The notes: generated from the letters alone by a model not told the origin. A stretch of DNA of 64,000 bases from Burkholderia sp. WSM2232 (GCF_000472545.1 NZ_AWZV01000024.1:51611-115610), one strand, 5' to 3'. Shown: positions 8,601 to 17,430, counted from the first letter of the stretch. Numbers and translations: made by a program.

Positions 8601-8640
8601 ATCCCTCATACCGGGTCGTCACGTTGTCGGTGGTTTGCAT
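5638..8640 (-). CDS. nrdA: Ribonucleoside-diphosphate reductase class Ia, alpha subunit (R1)
   Basis: The 1000-residue catalytic subunit reduces ribonucleoside diphosphates with NrdB. An N-terminal ATP-cone (from YKVIRRNGSVVSFEPSK) is followed by a second cone-like segment, as in Pseudomonas-type NrdA, so allosteric activity control is likely. Active-site motifs are present: SSCYL (first redox cysteine), SSNLCTEI (N, thiyl-radical C and E) and AVCNLGSVNL (partner cysteine). The C-terminal tail CEACQ holds the CXXC pair that re-reduces the active site, joined by an unusually Gly/Ala-rich linker of about 60 residues. Start ATG 8640 has AGGAG 8 nt upstream; the TTG two codons earlier is rejected. 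The upstream region carries NrdR and DnaA boxes. Confidence 0.97.
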   Translation of the reverse strand: MQTTDNVTTRYEGSPTGQTFGQAQGNQALAPQATYADYKVIRRNGSVVSFEPSKIAIAVTKAFLAVNGGQGAASARVRELVEQLTQNVVRALLRSRPNGGTFHIEDIQDQVELALMRGGEHNVARAYVLYREKRTQARAHDEQAAGSTPGLSVTDNGVTRPLDMAALRGIIESACANLGDAVSAEPIVAETVKNLYDGVPMSQVYDSAILAARTMIEKDPAYSQVTARILLHTIRREILEEEVTQAEMGERYAEYFPQFIKRGVQAELLDDKLLQFDLKRLGAALDNNRDLQFGYLGLQTLYDRYFLHHDGVRIEMPQAFFMRVAMGLSLNEIDREARAIEFYNVLSSFDFMSSTPTLFNSGTRRSQLSSCYLTTVDDDLDGIYEALKENALLSKFAGGLGNDWTRVRALGSHIKGTNGKSQGVVPFLKVVNDTAVAVNQGGKRKGAVCAYLETWHLDIEEFLELRKNTGDDRRRTHDMNTANWIPDLFMKRVMEGGDWTLFSPSTCPDLHDKFGAEFEAAYTAYEDKVARGEIKLFKKIPAAQLWRKMLGMLFETGHPWITFKDPCNVRSPQQHVGVVHSSNLCTEITLNTSDAEIAVCNLGSVNLVAHLKEQADGTLALDHDKLKRTVSVAMRMLDNVIDINYYAVAKARNSNLKHRPVGMGIMGFQDCLHLLRTPYASEEAVKFADTSMEAVCYYAYYASTELAQERGRYSSYRGSLWDRGILPQDSVKLLAEARGGYVEVDSSESMDWTELRERIATYGMRNSNCIAIAPTATISNIIGVSACIEPTFQNLYVKSNLSGEFTVVNDYLVRDLKARGLWDEVMVADLKYFDGTLSRIDRIPADLRAIYATAFEVDPKWLVEAASRRQKWIDQAQSLNIYMAGASGKKLDEIYKLAWVRGLKTTYYLRTMAATHVEKSTVAHGALNAVSSGGGEGAGGAGGINGGAAGGFGMSGGAGGLQASAAAVPAVAVEAAPEADGPVCMMRPGDPGFDECEACQ

Positions 8641-8952
8641 GTGCAAAGCTCCTGGTCCTGGAAATGTTGCGGCGAGTGCCGCGGATTAGAACGAACGCTG
8701 CGCCGCCGCGTGCGCAAGCGATGAGGTGCAGGAAAAAGACCGGCCAGTGCGGCTGGCGGGATGCGACTGCGATGAAGCCTGATTCGAATTCGTAACGGTC
8801 TTCTTCGATGTCGCGATCACTCTCAACCCCTTTCCTGATGCTTTGTGGTTGCCGCCGGTTGGTCTGGACCGGCGGCGCCGCAGGAATTTTTCGCTGCCTG
8901 GAATGCTTGCGGCGCCATGCTCTGAAGCGGGGCGCCGCAGACTGGCCACTCA

Positions 8953-9012
8953 GGTTATGCACCGGGTTATGCACACGGTTGCTCACCCGGTTATTCACAC
9001 AGTTATGCACAG
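8953..9012. promoter_or_regulatory. Tandem array of five 12-bp units carrying DnaA boxes
   Basis: Five consecutive 12-mers of the form GGTTATGCACNN start at 8953, 8965, 8977, 8989 and 9001. The nonamers inside them are TTATGCACC (8955), TTATGCACA (8967), TTGCTCACC (8979), TTATTCACA (8991) and TTATGCACA (9003). Three match the DnaA-box consensus TTATNCACA exactly, one has a single mismatch and one is degenerate. All have the same orientation with exact 12-bp phasing. In E. coli DnaA binds near the nrdAB promoter and regulates it, so a link between replication initiation and dNTP supply is the likely meaning here. DnaA binding is inferred. Confidence 0.75.
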
Positions 9013-9015
9013 GAG

Positions 9016-9031
9016 ACACAATATCTAGTGC
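9016..9031. promoter_or_regulatory. NrdR box 1
   Basis: ACACAATATCTAGTGC agrees with the NrdR consensus acaCwAtATaTwGtgt at 14 of 16 positions. It lies just downstream of the candidate nrdA start of transcription. NrdR is the ATP-cone repressor of ribonucleotide reductase genes. Confidence 0.85.
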
Positions 9032-9046
9032 GTAACTGAATTTGTG

Positions 9047-9062
9047 GCACCAAGTATAGTGG
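9047..9062. promoter_or_regulatory. NrdR box 2
   Basis: GCACCAAGTATAGTGG is a weaker match (11 of 16) that keeps the CAC and TATAGTG parts. It starts exactly 31 bp from box 1, three helical turns, which is the spacing typical of paired NrdR boxes. It overlaps the candidate -10 element of nrdA. Confidence 0.75.
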
Positions 9063-9080
9063 AGTTTCAAGACAGATCAA
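9053..9080 (-). promoter_or_regulatory. Candidate nrdA promoter
   Basis: On the minus strand TTGATC (9080-9075) and TATACT (9058-9053) are separated by 16 bp. Transcription would begin near 9046, placing NrdR box 2 over the -10, box 1 in the early transcribed region and the DnaA-box array in the leader, about 400 nt before the nrdA start codon. Confidence 0.5.
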
Positions 9081-9198
9081 ATCGTTTTATTTGCTGCCGA
9101 TGTCTTGACTTTTGCCTCGCGCGACGCGAAGCCGCCTCCCCGGAAAACGAGGCTGTGCCTCGTTGTCCTCGCAGCACGCGAGTGCGCGCGAAGGGCCG

Positions 9199-9795
9199 TT
9201 ACGGCGTTTCAGAAAACTTGAGATAGGGGAAATACCGATCCGCGAGCGATGTGTCGCGTTGCAGGCGCGTCCACTCGAAGTGGGGGCCTGGGTCGGTCTT
9301 GCGGCCGGGCGCAATGTCGGAGTGGCCGGCGAGCGCTTCGATCGGATAACGCGCCGTGAGTGCGCGCACGAGCGCGCCCAACGTGCGGTATTGCGCCGCC
9401 TCGAACGCGGTGGTGTCGCTGCCTTCCAGCTCGATGCCGATCGAGAAGTCATTGCAGCGCTCGCGACCGAAGAAGTTCGACGGCCCCGCGTGCCACGCGC
9501 GCTCGTTGCACGACACGAACTGCTCGAGCGCGCCGTCGCGATGAATCACGACGTGCGCCGACACGCGCACGCCGCGCAGATGCGCGTCGTAGTAAGGGTG
9601 CGCGTCGCAATCGAGTGTATTGAGAAAGAGTTCGGCGATCGCCGTGCCGCCGAATTCGTTGGGCGGCAAGCTGATGTTGTGCACCACGATCAGCGTGGGC
9701 ACCATGCCTTGCGGTCGCGCCTCGAAGTTCGGCGACGGCAGCTTGCGTGCCTGTGCGACCCAACCGTCTGCGTCGACGGTGAATTCGCCGCTCAT
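9199..9795 (-). CDS. ampD: 1,6-anhydro-N-acetylmuramyl-L-alanine amidase AmpD
   Basis: The 198-residue cytoplasmic zinc amidase (N-acetylmuramoyl-L-alanine amidase type 2 fold) cleaves anhydro-muropeptides during cell-wall recycling and so lowers the inducers of AmpR-type beta-lactamase regulation. The zinc-site segments are LIVVHNISLP near the N terminus and the C-terminal AGHSDIAPGRKTDPGPHFEW region (His and Asp ligands, Lys for catalysis). The start is ATG 9795, which overlaps the upstream gene's TGA by 4 bp (ATGA), so translation is probably coupled. A longer frame to 9915 merely runs through that gene. Confidence 0.95.
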   Translation of the reverse strand: MSGEFTVDADGWVAQARKLPSPNFEARPQGMVPTLIVVHNISLPPNEFGGTAIAELFLNTLDCDAHPYYDAHLRGVRVSAHVVIHRDGALEQFVSCNERAWHAGPSNFFGRERCNDFSIGIELEGSDTTAFEAAQYRTLGALVRALTARYPIEALAGHSDIAPGRKTDPGPHFEWTRLQRDTSLADRYFPYLKFSETP

Positions 9796-10100
9796 CGGGC
9801 GTCGCGGCCCGTCGGTCGCGCGCCGTGCCGCTGCGCATGCGCGGCGCTGCAAAAAGCCTGTCCGGCAACGATCACCGAATCGCCCTTCGGCGCATGCACG
9901 CCGCACTCGACGCAACGGATCATCGGCTCGGCAAGTTGCGGCGCACCGGTCGCACGCGCGGCGCCATTGGCATTGGCGGCGCCCCTGCGCGCACCACCCG
10001 TTCCGGTGCGTGGCGCGCTGTGCGCGTCATGACGGCGCAGCGCCTTTACGAGCCACTGCCCGACAACGAACAGCACGATCAGCAAAAAGATTTGTCGCAT
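9792..10100 (-). CDS. PP0621-family small membrane protein
   Basis: This 102-residue protein begins with one hydrophobic segment (IFLLIVLFVVGQWLV, residues about 4-18), followed by an Ala/Gly/Arg-rich linker. It ends in a small metal-binding-like domain with cysteines in MIRCVECGVHAP and FCSAAHAQRHG (C-X2-C, then C with histidines), a layout seen in PP0621-type proteins. The function is unknown. It lies between ypjD (9-bp gap) and ampD (4-bp overlap) on the same strand, so the three genes probably form one transcription unit. Confidence 0.8.
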   Translation of the reverse strand: MRQIFLLIVLFVVGQWLVKALRRHDAHSAPRTGTGGARRGAANANGAARATGAPQLAEPMIRCVECGVHAPKGDSVIVAGQAFCSAAHAQRHGARPTGRDAR

Positions 10101-10109
10101 GGAACACGC

Positions 10110-11057
10110 TCACACTACAGCACGGTGCAACAGCACCTCGAATACGAAACGGCTGCCCACATACGCCAGCAGCAACGCGACGAACGACGCCAGCACCCAG
10201 CGCAACGCGGCACGACCGCGCCAGCCGGAGATCTTGCGCGCCGTCAGGAGCGCGCCGAACATCACCCACGAAAGAATCGCGAACACAGTCTTGTGATCCA
10301 GGTTCAGCGCGCGGTCGACCAGTTGCTCGCTAAACAGGATGCCGGACACGAGCGTAAGCGTGAGCAGCACGAAGCCTGCGCCGATCAGCCGGAACAGCAG
10401 CTTTTCGAGCGTGAGCAGCGGCGGCAGCGTGTCGAGCCAGCTGGAGAGCCAGCCGTTGCCGGCTGCGGCGGCATGCCGCTCGCCGACGCCGCCGCGCATT
10501 GCATGAAGCCGGCGCTCGACGAGTAGCATCAGGACCGCGTGCAGCGCCGCAATGGCGAAGAGGCCGTACGCGATGTTGGCAATCAGGAAGTGCAGCTTGA
10601 ACATGGGCGCGGCCGAATACGGCAGCACGCGCACGCCATTGAACGCGAGCGGCAAAAGCGAAGCGACGCAGGCGAGCGGCAGCACGAGGAGCCGCAGCCC
10701 GTCGAGCGGAAAGAAGAAGCTCTCTATCCAGTAGATGCCGGCGCCGAGCCAGAACATGGCCGACAGCGCGAAGGCGAAGCCAAACACCATCGCATTCTGC
10801 GGAAAGATCGTGGTGTGCAGCAGCACGCCGTGCGCGAGCAGCGCGACGAACAGCAACGCACGGCCCGACGAGCTCATACCGGACGCCGCAGCGCCGGCCA
10901 GGCCGGGGCGCGCCTGCCCTGCCGGTACGGCGGTGGCCGGCAGCGGCGAGACGCCTTCCAGCAGGGGACGCGATCCGGCGTGCCGGTGCGAGCGCCAGCC
11001 GGCCACGGCGAGTCCGCCGTAGAGGAGCGCAGTGAGGGCATACAGTACAATATCCAT
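10110..11057 (-). CDS. ypjD: CcsA/YpjD-type cytochrome c assembly-family membrane protein
   Basis: The 315-residue polytopic inner-membrane protein has about eight hydrophobic segments and the CcsA/CcmF-like conserved C-terminal helices (ILSWVMFGALLTARKISGWRGRAAL). An insertion rich in Gly/Ala/His (about residues 190-205) follows the fourth or fifth helix. Its divergent position next to ffh matches the ypjD-ffh arrangement of E. coli. The family resembles haem-handling proteins of cytochrome c maturation, but the role of YpjD itself is not settled. The next gene downstream is the PP0621-type protein. Confidence 0.87.
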   Translation of the reverse strand: MDIVLYALTALLYGGLAVAGWRSHRHAGSRPLLEGVSPLPATAVPAGQARPGLAGAAASGMSSSGRALLFVALLAHGVLLHTTIFPQNAMVFGFAFALSAMFWLGAGIYWIESFFFPLDGLRLLVLPLACVASLLPLAFNGVRVLPYSAAPMFKLHFLIANIAYGLFAIAALHAVLMLLVERRLHAMRGGVGERHAAAAGNGWLSSWLDTLPPLLTLEKLLFRLIGAGFVLLTLTLVSGILFSEQLVDRALNLDHKTVFAILSWVMFGALLTARKISGWRGRAALRWVLASFVALLLAYVGSRFVFEVLLHRAVV

Positions 11058-11137
11058 ATTCGAAGTTTACACTAGGCCCCTGCTGCGCGACGTCTTCCGC
11101 TTCGCACCCGCCCGGGCCGCACCGTTCATCGCTCCCC

Positions 11138-12505
11138 ATGCTCGACAATCTGACTCAACGGATGGCGCGCGTCGTCAAGACGCTGCGCGGCGAAGCCCGG
11201 CTCACTGAGGCGAACACCCAGGAAATGCTGCGCGAAGTGCGTCTCGCGCTGCTCGAAGCAGACGTGGCGCTGCCCGTCGTGCGCGAGTTCATCGCGAAGG
11301 TCAAGGAAAAGGCGCTCGGCGAAGAAGTGCTGAGCAGCCTGTCGCCGGGTCAGGCGCTCGTCGGCGTGGTGCAGCGCGAGCTGACCGCGGTGATCGGCGG
11401 CGACTACGAAGGCAAGGCCTCCGAGCTCGACCTCGCCGTCACGCCGCCGGCCGTCATCCTGATGGCGGGTCTGCAAGGCGCAGGTAAAACGACCACGGTC
11501 GGCAAGCTCGCCAAGCTGTTGCGCGAGAAGTACAAGAAGAAGGTGCTCACGGTTTCGTGCGACGTCTACCGCCCCGCCGCTATCGCGCAGCTGAAGACGG
11601 TAACCGAGCAGGTCGGTGCGGACTTCTTCCCGTCGGAGCCGGATCAGAAGCCGGTGGACATTGCGCGCGCCGCGGTGGATTGGGCCAAGCGCCACTATCA
11701 CGACGTGCTGCTCGTCGACACGGCCGGCCGTCTCGGTATCGACGAAGCGATGATGCAGGAGATCGCCGCGCTGCACAGCACGCTGAAGCCGGCGGAAACT
11801 CTCTTCGTCGTCGATGCGATGCTCGGCCAGGACGCGGTGAATACCGCCAAGGCATTCAGCGACGCGCTGCCGCTCACCGGTGTCGTGCTCACCAAGCTCG
11901 ACGGCGACTCGCGCGGCGGCGCGGCGCTTTCCGTGCGCCATGTCACGGGTAAGCCGATCAAGTTCGTCGGCGTCGCAGAAAAGCTCGACGGGCTGGAAGT
12001 GTTTTATCCGGACCGTATGGCGAACCGGATTCTCGGCATGGGCGACATTCTCGCCCTCGTCGAAGAAGCGCAGCGCGGCGTTGACGTCCAGGCCGCGCAA
12101 AAGCTCGCCGACAAGGTCAAGAAGGGCGGCGACTTCGACCTCAACGATTTCCGCGCGCAGCTCACGCAAATGAAGGGCATGGGTGGCCTTTCGTCGCTGA
12201 TGGACAAGTTGCCCGCGCAGTTCCAGCAAGCCGCTGCCGGCGCCGACATGAGCCAGGCCGAAAAGCAGATGCGCCGCATGGAAGGCATCATCAACTCCAT
12301 GACGCCGCTCGAGCGCGCCAAGCCCGATCTCATCAAGGCGACGCGCAAACGCCGCATCGCCGCGGGCGCGGGCGTGCAGGTGCAGGAAGTCAACCGCATG
12401 CTGAATCAGTACGACCAGATGCGCACCATGATGAAGAAGCTGAAGGGCGGCAATCTGCAAAAGATGATGCGCGGCATGAAGGGCATGTTGCCCGGCATGC
12501 GCTAA
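11138..12505 (+). CDS. ffh: Signal recognition particle protein Ffh (SRP54)
   Basis: The 455-residue GTPase binds 4.5S RNA and signal sequences and delivers ribosomes to FtsY and SecYEG. It has an N-terminal helical bundle (1-95), then the G domain with GLQGAGKT at residues 111-118, LVDTAGR and TKLDGDSRGG. The methionine-rich M domain (about 300-455, for example MRTMMKKLKGGN and MRGMKGMLPGMR) forms the signal-peptide groove and RNA contact. Length and order are standard. The ATG 80 bp from the divergent ypjD start is preceded by CATCGCTCCCC, a weak ribosome-binding site. Confidence 0.98.
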   Translation: MLDNLTQRMARVVKTLRGEARLTEANTQEMLREVRLALLEADVALPVVREFIAKVKEKALGEEVLSSLSPGQALVGVVQRELTAVIGGDYEGKASELDLAVTPPAVILMAGLQGAGKTTTVGKLAKLLREKYKKKVLTVSCDVYRPAAIAQLKTVTEQVGADFFPSEPDQKPVDIARAAVDWAKRHYHDVLLVDTAGRLGIDEAMMQEIAALHSTLKPAETLFVVDAMLGQDAVNTAKAFSDALPLTGVVLTKLDGDSRGGAALSVRHVTGKPIKFVGVAEKLDGLEVFYPDRMANRILGMGDILALVEEAQRGVDVQAAQKLADKVKKGGDFDLNDFRAQLTQMKGMGGLSSLMDKLPAQFQQAAAGADMSQAEKQMRRMEGIINSMTPLERAKPDLIKATRKRRIAAGAGVQVQEVNRMLNQYDQMRTMMKKLKGGNLQKMMRGMKGMLPGMR

Positions 12506-12622
12506 GCTTGACGAAGATGGTGGCGTGGGTTGCGACACGACCTGCCCCGCCATCCTGAAAGGGGACTTCCTCCGGGGCGTTCTCACTCACACTATGTATA
12601 CAGTTACCGCCCGTCAGACGTC

Positions 12623-13174
12623 ATGAACCGCGAAGAAGCTCTCCACATTTTTAGCCACTCCGAAGAAATCGTGTCGGCAGGCGAGGTCAATGCGTCGATC
12701 AGCGGCATGGCTGCCGCGATTCGCGCCGAAATGAGCGAGGAGTTCCCGCTCGTGCTCTCCGTAATGGGCGGCGCGGCGGTGTTCACCGGCATGCTGCTGC
12801 CGCACCTCGACTTCCCGCTCGAGTTCGACTACATCCACCTGACCCGCTACCGCAACACCACCAAGGGCGGCAACGAAATGCAATGGCGCGTGGCGCCCGC
12901 GGAGTCGGTGAAGGATCGTGTGGTGCTGGTGCTCGACGACATTCTCGACGAAGGCGAAACGATGGCCGCGATTCGCGACCGCATTCTCGCGATGGGCGCA
13001 AAGCGCTTTCTGAGCGCGGTGCTGTGCGAGAAGATCATTCCGAAGGCGAAGCCGCTGCGCCCCGACTTCTGCGGCTTCGAGGTCCCCGACCGCTATGTGT
13101 TCGGCTGCGGCATGGACGCGAAAGGTTACTGGCGCAACCTGCCGACCATTCGTGCGCTGACTGAAGGCGCTTGA
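12623..13174 (+). CDS. Hypoxanthine-guanine phosphoribosyltransferase
   Basis: The 183-residue type I phosphoribosyltransferase would convert hypoxanthine or guanine plus PRPP to IMP or GMP in purine salvage. The PRPP-binding motif is VVLVLDDILDEGETM, and the upstream loop is YIHLTRYRNTTKGG. The start is ATG 12623 (MNREEALHIF); an in-frame extension to 12530 is low-quality and probably untranslated. It follows ffh by 117 bp and ends before a strong bidirectional terminator. Beta-proteobacteria use a distinctive HGPRT of this length, but xanthine specificity cannot be excluded. Confidence 0.9.
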   Translation: MNREEALHIFSHSEEIVSAGEVNASISGMAAAIRAEMSEEFPLVLSVMGGAAVFTGMLLPHLDFPLEFDYIHLTRYRNTTKGGNEMQWRVAPAESVKDRVVLVLDDILDEGETMAAIRDRILAMGAKRFLSAVLCEKIIPKAKPLRPDFCGFEVPDRYVFGCGMDAKGYWRNLPTIRALTEGA

Positions 13175-13227
13175 GTGTTTCGCTTGTGCGCTTCGGCTCC
13201 GTTGTAGCCCATAGTTAGTAGATGGAG

Positions 13228-13256
13228 AAAAAAAGCGGCCCAGCGGGCCGCTTTTT
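13228..13256. terminator. Bidirectional terminator between HGPRT gene and marC
   Basis: A 7-bp GC stem GCGGCCC/GGGCCGC (13235-13241 with 13245-13251) is flanked by A7 on the left and T5 on the right. It serves the converging plus-strand purine salvage gene and the minus-strand proS-marC unit. Confidence 0.9.
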
Positions 13257-13287
13257 CATTGCATGGCGAAACAGCGCAGCGCCGGCT

Positions 13288-13896
13288 TCACAGTTGATGC
13301 ACGAACGCGCGAATGCCGCCCAGCATCATCTCCACCGAGATCGCCACCAGCACGAGTCCCATCAGCCGCTCGAACGCCGTCATGGTGCGCTCGCCGAGCC
13401 ATGCCTGAATGCGCTCGGCCATCATCAGCACGACGGCGCACACGATCATGGTGACGGTCAGCGCGCCGATCCACTCGAACATCTTGCCGGGCGCCTGCGA
13501 CGTCAGCAGCATCACGGTGGCGAGCGCCGACGGCCCCGCCAACGCTGGAATGGCGAGCGGTACGATCAACGGCTCGCCGCCGCGCGTGTCGCCGCCAAAC
13601 GGGCCGTCCGGATGGGGAAACACCATGCGCAGCGCAATCAGAAACAGCACGATGCCACCGCCGATGCGCAACGACTGGTCGGTGAGACTCATCATGCGCA
13701 AGAACGCGTCGCCGACCACCATGAACAGCAGCAGGAGCCCAAAGGCGATTGCGACCTCGCGCAGAATCACGGCGGTGCGCCGCTCGGGCGACACACCGCG
13801 CAGACAGCTGACGAAGAGCGGAATGTTGCCGAGCGGGTCGGTGATGAGAATGAGCAGGACAGTCGCGGACAGGAAGGTGTACTCCACTGTCCGCAC
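13288..13896 (-). CDS. MarC/YhgN-family multi-pass membrane protein
   Basis: The 202-residue protein has six hydrophobic segments in the MarC pattern, starting with FLSATVLLILITDPLGNIPLFV, whose DPLGNIP loop is the family signature. IALRMVF and ALAGPSAL are further conserved pieces. Proteins of this family were once linked to multiple antibiotic resistance, but that role has been withdrawn and the substrate is unknown. The start is GTG 13896, 3 nt after the proS stop codon, so it is co-transcribed with proS. It ends before a bidirectional terminator. Confidence 0.9.
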   Translation of the reverse strand: MRTVEYTFLSATVLLILITDPLGNIPLFVSCLRGVSPERRTAVILREVAIAFGLLLLFMVVGDAFLRMMSLTDQSLRIGGGIVLFLIALRMVFPHPDGPFGGDTRGGEPLIVPLAIPALAGPSALATVMLLTSQAPGKMFEWIGALTVTMIVCAVVLMMAERIQAWLGERTMTAFERLMGLVLVAISVEMMLGGIRAFVHQL

Positions 13897-13899
13897 CGC

Positions 13900-15636
<1,737 letters not shown>

Positions 15637-15921
15637 TCAGATTTTCCAAAAGCGGCGGCCCCGGAGGGACCGCCCGAAAAGGGTGAAAACGGGAAATCGA
15701 CACGGCCTGGGCGCCCGAACCCGGCCGTGCGGCGCAGCCACTGGCGCCGCACCACACCGCGCCAAACCACACCACGCGCCGGGTGCGCCTGGGCGGCCGC
15801 GCAACGCCTTCTGCACAAGGGATAACGCACGGGAAGTCTGACAGGCTACCGCAAATGCAGGCCTTTTGCGGCGAATCGTTCCATTCTGGTGCGAATCGGT
15901 GCGTGAGGGCCGTTATCTGTT

Positions 15922-15927
15922 TATAAT
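15922..15927 (+). promoter_or_regulatory. -10 element upstream of rppH
   Basis: A perfect TATAAT lies 34 bp before the rppH ATG; no convincing -35 is seen at 16-18 bp. The A/T-rich patch contrasts with the GC-rich surroundings. Confidence 0.4.
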
Positions 15928-15960
15928 CAAAGCAATTTTAAAGGATTCGAAGGTGGTTGT

Positions 15961-16728
15961 ATGCTGGATCGTGAAGGCTTTCGCCCGAACGTCGGCATCA
16001 TCCTCTTGAACGCGCACAACGAGGTGTTTTGGGGCAAACGGCTCCGTGAACATTCCTGGCAGTTTCCGCAAGGGGGCATCAAGTACGGAGAGACCCCCGT
16101 GCAAGCGATGTATCGGGAGTTACACGAAGAAACCGGCCTGCTTCCGGAGCACGTCAAGGTGATTGGTCGCACCCGCGACTGGTTGCGTTACGAGGTGCCT
16201 GACAAGTTCATCAAGCGCGAGGTACGCGGTCATTACCGCGGCCAGAAGCAAATCTGGTTTCTGCTCCGAATGGTGGGGCGCGATTGCGACATCTGCTTGC
16301 GCGCCACCGACCACCCGGAGTTCGATGCCTGGCGCTGGAACGAGTACTGGGTGCCGCTCGACTGTGTGATCGAGTTCAAGCGGGATGTGTATCAGTTGGC
16401 GCTGACGGAGCTATCCCGTTTCATGCGCCGGACTGCGCCGCGTGCGGAAAAACCCGGCGGTCACCATGGGCCGCGCTATCCCCGGATAGCGTCGTCAATG
16501 GAAAGCCCGCCGGATTCCACGGTGATGACGGTGACGTCGGTTACGTCGGTTACGTCGGTTACGTCCGTCAGAATCGAAACGTCAGTTCACACAACTAGCG
16601 TGTCTGACTGCGGCGAAACTGCTCGCTCGACGGGCACGGCGGACAAGGCGGGCGCGGCAGCGGAGCTCGAGGACGAATCCGCTCACGGAACCACGGGTTC
16701 GCTGCTCCGCCAGGGCGCGCGTAGTTGA
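15961..16728 (+). CDS. rppH: RNA pyrophosphohydrolase RppH with long repetitive C-terminal tail
   Basis: The enzyme removes pyrophosphate from 5'-triphosphate mRNA ends to start RNase E-dependent decay. The Nudix box is complete: G38-x5-E44-x7-R52-E53-L54-x-E56-E57-x-G59-L60, in an RppH-type context (FRPNVGIILLN, HSWQFPQGGIKYGE, RYEVPDKFIKREVRGHYRGQKQ). The catalytic domain ends near residue 160. The remaining 95 residues are low complexity, including TSVTSVTSVTSV encoded by tandem 9-bp repeats and an Asp/Glu/Ala-rich end. The E. coli protein is 176 residues, so this 255-residue form has a large extension. The tail is probably disordered. Confidence 0.95.
   Translation: MLDREGFRPNVGIILLNAHNEVFWGKRLREHSWQFPQGGIKYGETPVQAMYRELHEETGLLPEHVKVIGRTRDWLRYEVPDKFIKREVRGHYRGQKQIWFLLRMVGRDCDICLRATDHPEFDAWRWNEYWVPLDCVIEFKRDVYQLALTELSRFMRRTAPRAEKPGGHHGPRYPRIASSMESPPDSTVMTVTSVTSVTSVTSVRIETSVHTTSVSDCGETARSTGTADKAGAAAELEDESAHGTTGSLLRQGARS
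16531..16566 (+). repeat. Four tandem 9-bp units inside rppH
   Basis: Units GTGACGTCG, GTTACGTCG, GTTACGTCG and GTTACGTCC start at 16531, 16540, 16549 and 16558 and encode (VTS)n. The unit length is a multiple of three, so copy-number change would lengthen or shorten the tail without a frameshift. Confidence 0.9.
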
Positions 16729-16759
16729 TCGTCCTGCGCGGCTTCCCATGCTGCACATG

Positions 16760-16800
16760 CGGGCGCGTCCCCCGAACTCCGGGAGACGCGCCCGTTTTTT
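16760..16800 (+). terminator. Rho-independent terminator after rppH
   Basis: A 10-bp stem CGGGCGCGTC/GACGCGCCCG (16760-16769 with 16785-16794) is followed by T6. It separates rppH from the CNP1-like gene, whose TTG start is only 12 nt further on, so read-through or attenuation could matter. Confidence 0.85.
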
Positions 16801-16812
16801 GAGGAAATCATA

Positions 16813-17370
16813 TTGAAAGCACTTGCTCTCGTCGTGGCGTGCGTCGCCACCGGCGCTCTGCTGGCTGGCTGTTCAAGCGCCGGCAAACCCACCAATAAGG
16901 ACGACAGCGCGTTTGCCTACCTGCTCGACCGGCCCACGAACTGGGTGGAAAACAAGGTCGACACACTGCCGCCGTTGCCGCAGGACTCGAGCCTGCTTCC
17001 CTTCGACGTGTCGGGCAATACGCCCTTGCATTTCGCGATAGACCGCAATTCGCTCACCGTCGGTTCCGACGGCGTGGTGCGCTACACGGTGGTTGTCACT
17101 AGCCCGAGCGGCGCACGCAACGTGAACTACGAGGGCATCCGCTGCGACACCTACGAATGGCGTCTGTATGCGGGTCTGAACGCAGATCACGACGGCTGGG
17201 ACAGAACCGTCGCCAACGACTTCACGCGTATTGAGAACGGCGCGCTGAACGCCTATCACGCGGCGCTGTATCAGGACTACCTGTGCGCGAACAAGCTGCC
17301 TACGGGCAGCGCAAAGTCGATCGTGGAGAACATTCGGTACAAGCGCACGGCCACGTCTCTCGTTCATTGA
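16813..17370 (+). CDS. CNP1-like family lipoprotein
   Basis: The 185-residue protein has a lipoprotein signal peptide ending in the lipobox LLAGC (C20). The mature region (WVENKVDTLPPLPQ, FAIDRNSLTVGSDGVVRYTVVV, RCDTYEWRLY) matches the CNP1-like domain of beta-proteobacterial envelope proteins, whose function is unknown. TTG at 16813 is the start because it is the first codon in frame and directly follows TTTTGAGGAAATCATA, where GAGG is a good ribosome-binding site. It is bounded by terminators on both sides, so it is monocistronic unless transcription reads through from rppH. Confidence 0.85.
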   Translation: MKALALVVACVATGALLAGCSSAGKPTNKDDSAFAYLLDRPTNWVENKVDTLPPLPQDSSLLPFDVSGNTPLHFAIDRNSLTVGSDGVVRYTVVVTSPSGARNVNYEGIRCDTYEWRLYAGLNADHDGWDRTVANDFTRIENGALNAYHAALYQDYLCANKLPTGSAKSIVENIRYKRTATSLVH

Positions 17371-17395
17371 AGCTTTGACGTGGTGTTAGGCGAGA

Positions 17396-17428
17396 AGCCG
17401 TTCCAGTTGTTATGGAGCGGCTTTTTTT
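17396..17428 (+). terminator. Rho-independent terminator after CNP1-like gene
   Basis: A 9-bp stem with one G-T pair (17396-17404 with 17414-17422) is followed by seven T residues. Confidence 0.85.
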
Positions 17429-17430
17429 GT

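Noticed and set aside
5641..8601. 986-codon plus-strand open frame opposite nrdA
   Set aside because: It is an antisense shadow of a clear NrdA gene, made possible by GC-rich codon bias. Its composition is Arg/Ala/His/Val-rich with no domain.
8606..9070. 154-codon minus-strand frame across the nrdA control region
   Set aside because: It overlaps the nrdA start and reads the DnaA-box 12-mers as a VHNx peptide repeat. The regulatory explanation is simpler.
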